Positions 15,035 through 16,323 of a DNA stretch of 16,323 nucleotides are shown piece after piece. Under the pieces are notes generated by a model, which saw nothing but the letters and a program-made list of their open reading frames with translations, did not search any database and was not told where the DNA came from. The position numbers were made by a program, and so were the translations under genes. Each line of letters opens with the position of its first letter. Within the stretch, counting starts at the first letter, position 1. Source of the DNA: an uncultured candidate division Zixibacteria bacterium (GTDB taxonomy: Bacteria; Zixibacteria; MSB-5A5; GN15; FEB-12); NCBI GenBank assembly GCA_913009765.1, contig CAJVYT010000045.1:1-16323 (forward strand), given 5' to 3'.

Positions 15035-16166
15035 CCGGATCTACCGGTGTTCGTTTATCTCTAATTTCAAATCTTAAAATACCTTCAGCACCTATAGATG
15101 CTATTTTTTTCCCCGCAAGTATATAGCTGTCTTTGGCAACAAGGATTTTACCCAATCCTGCATAAGTTGTAAAAAAACGATCATCATGATTAATAATAAT
15201 AAAATTACCATACCCGCGCAACTCTCCAACATACGCAATTGTTCCCGATGCCACCGCATTCACTTTCCCGCCGGCTTTTCCCTTTATAGAAATTCCCGGA
15301 TTACTGGTACGAATATTTCGTTTATCAACTTTATCACCAAATGATTCTACAACTTTTCCTTTATAGGGTGAAAGCAGTTGACCTTTCAGAGAAGCAAAAA
15401 ATGATGGTGTCGATTGTGATTTATTGTCTTGAGCCTTACGAATGGCTTCTTCTTGCAGTCGGACAATAATTCTTTCCATTTCTTCTTCTGCCTGTTTCAA
15501 CGTAAGCATACGGTCAACTTCATGTTTCTTTTTATTTTGAACTTTTTTGAGATCTTTTTCCTGCTTTTTCTTTACACTTTTTGCTAATGACAATGAAGTT
15601 GTTTTTTTCTGTTTATATTTTGTGATTCGTTTATTCTCAGATGTTAAATCATCTTTTATCTCAACTGAGTGCATTAAAAGATTTTCAGCAAGTGCAACAT
15701 TGTCAGATTCAAATCCGACAAGCGAAGACAAATAGACAATTTGCCTGCTTAATCTCATTTCCTCGTTTGGGTCTTCTGAAAACATTTCACTGCCTGTTTG
15801 ATGAGCAGTAAGATAGAACTGTCTGATATTACCAAGATAGCGACGTTTACTAAATTCAAGAGATTGTGTTCTATTTTCTAATTCTGTTTGGGCATCTGCA
15901 ATCTGTTTTTGAATTTGCTTGAGTTCTTTGTTTAATCCTCTTATAACTTTTTTATCCGCATTGATTTTTTGTTTACTGTTTGCTAATTTTTTCTGTGCTT
16001 TATTTTCACTTTCGTGAAGTTTTTTTATGTTCTTTTCAGATCTTTCTATATCAGATTTTAAATCTTTAAGGTCATTCTGATGTTTTCTAAAATCATCTTT
16101 ACTCTCCGAAAAAACATTTGAAGAAAAAATGAGAAATGATATTAATAAAATTGAAAACAGTTTCAA
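15003..16166 (-). CDS. EnvC-like secreted coiled-coil protein with degenerate LytM domain
   Basis: Exported cell-wall factor of 387 residues. A hydrophobic signal peptide covers residues 1-20 (likely cleavage after VFS). Long Lys/Glu/Gln-rich coiled coils follow at about 25-110 and 165-245, and a LytM/M23 domain at about 266-380. The zinc site of active M23 peptidases is missing: the HxxxD position reads NPGISI (289-294) and the HxH position reads ILRF (363-366). The fold landmarks GYGNFIIINH, TTYAGL and the final FEIRDKRTPVDP remain. This is the arrangement of EnvC-type activators, which switch on cell-wall amidases at division instead of cutting peptidoglycan themselves. The start is TTG at 16166 with GAGG 7 bases upstream. 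Family neighbours ftsE/ftsX, if present, would lie beyond the contig end. Confidence 0.88.
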   Translation of the reverse strand: MKLFSILLISFLIFSSNVFSESKDDFRKHQNDLKDLKSDIERSEKNIKKLHESENKAQKKLANSKQKINADKKVIRGLNKELKQIQKQIADAQTELENRTQSLEFSKRRYLGNIRQFYLTAHQTGSEMFSEDPNEEMRLSRQIVYLSSLVGFESDNVALAENLLMHSVEIKDDLTSENKRITKYKQKKTTSLSLAKSVKKKQEKDLKKVQNKKKHEVDRMLTLKQAEEEMERIIVRLQEEAIRKAQDNKSQSTPSFFASLKGQLLSPYKGKVVESFGDKVDKRNIRTSNPGISIKGKAGGKVNAVASGTIAYVGELRGYGNFIIINHDDRFFTTYAGLGKILVAKDSYILAGKKIASIGAEGILRFEIRDKRTPVDPVEWIQIESFR

Positions 16167-16214
16167 TTTACAACCTCAATAATCGTCTGATTCCAACATA
16201 CCCTGAAACAAGCC

Positions 16215-16323
16215 AGATCGGAAGAGCGTCGTGTAGGGAAAGAGTGTAGATCTCGGTGGTCGCCGTATCATTAAAAAAAAAAAAGATACATATCGGAAGA
16301 GCACACGTCCGAATTCCAGACTA
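16215..16323. other. Illumina adapter read-through, not genomic
   Basis: Bases 16215-16272 match the full 58-base reverse complement of the TruSeq universal adapter (begins AGATCGGAAGAGCGTCGTG, ends GCCGTATCATT). Then come 12 A and a short unplaced piece. The last 33 or so bases are a mutated copy of the other TruSeq adapter (TCGGAAGAGCACACGTC recognisable). Genomic sequence ends at 16214. Confidence 0.98.

Overview
This is an AT-rich bacterial contig of about 16.2 kb. Nearly all genes lie on the minus strand; one small gene is on the plus strand. The right end (16215-16323) is not genomic: it is a full Illumina TruSeq adapter read-through, a run of A, and a damaged copy of the second adapter. 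The window therefore looks like a complete short contig, and bases near both ends deserve distrust. Gene content (EnvC-like secreted LytM factor, RicT/PSP1 protein, ScpAB, IorAB, two-CW protein, HNH protein) fits an anaerobic, probably diderm lineage outside the best-studied phyla. A candidate FCB-group lineage such as Zixibacteria is my guess, based on gene order and the style of the intergenic palindromes; no 16S or other decisive marker is present.

Layout, read along the minus strand from right to left. (1) 16166-8665 is a housekeeping run: a degenerate LytM/EnvC factor, DNA polymerase III delta-prime (holB), the PSP1-domain protein RicT/YaaT, metG, tatD, rsmA (ksgA), then a frameshifted and catalytically degenerate PdxJ-like gene. 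Several genes start with TTG behind good Shine-Dalgarno sequences. (2) 8664-6955 is a gene-poor stretch with one HNH protein (7786-8325). It is flanked on both sides by islands of short palindromes with a common orientation mark. (3) 6954-3578 is a probable operon trpS-scpA-scpB-rluB with a recognisable promoter at 7002-7030. (4) A plus-strand two-CW protein (3304-3576) converges on rluB with one base between stop codons. (5) 3063-1 holds iorA-iorB-buk, an operon with its own promoter at 3162-3190 and a CRP/FNR-type palindrome over the expected start of transcription.

How they work together: IorAB oxidises arylpyruvates to acyl-CoA and reduces ferredoxin. The adjacent butyrate/acyl kinase could then recover ATP from an acyl phosphate, which points to amino-acid fermentation. 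The rest is translation (MetRS, TrpRS, RsmA, RluB), chromosome replication and segregation (delta-prime, ScpAB), and cell wall division (EnvC-like).

The least ordinary items are the oriented palindrome islands around the HNH gene, the PdxJ homologue that has lost nearly every catalytic residue, and the CRP-like site at the iorA promoter. I see no tRNA, rRNA, CRISPR array, insertion sequence or defence system.
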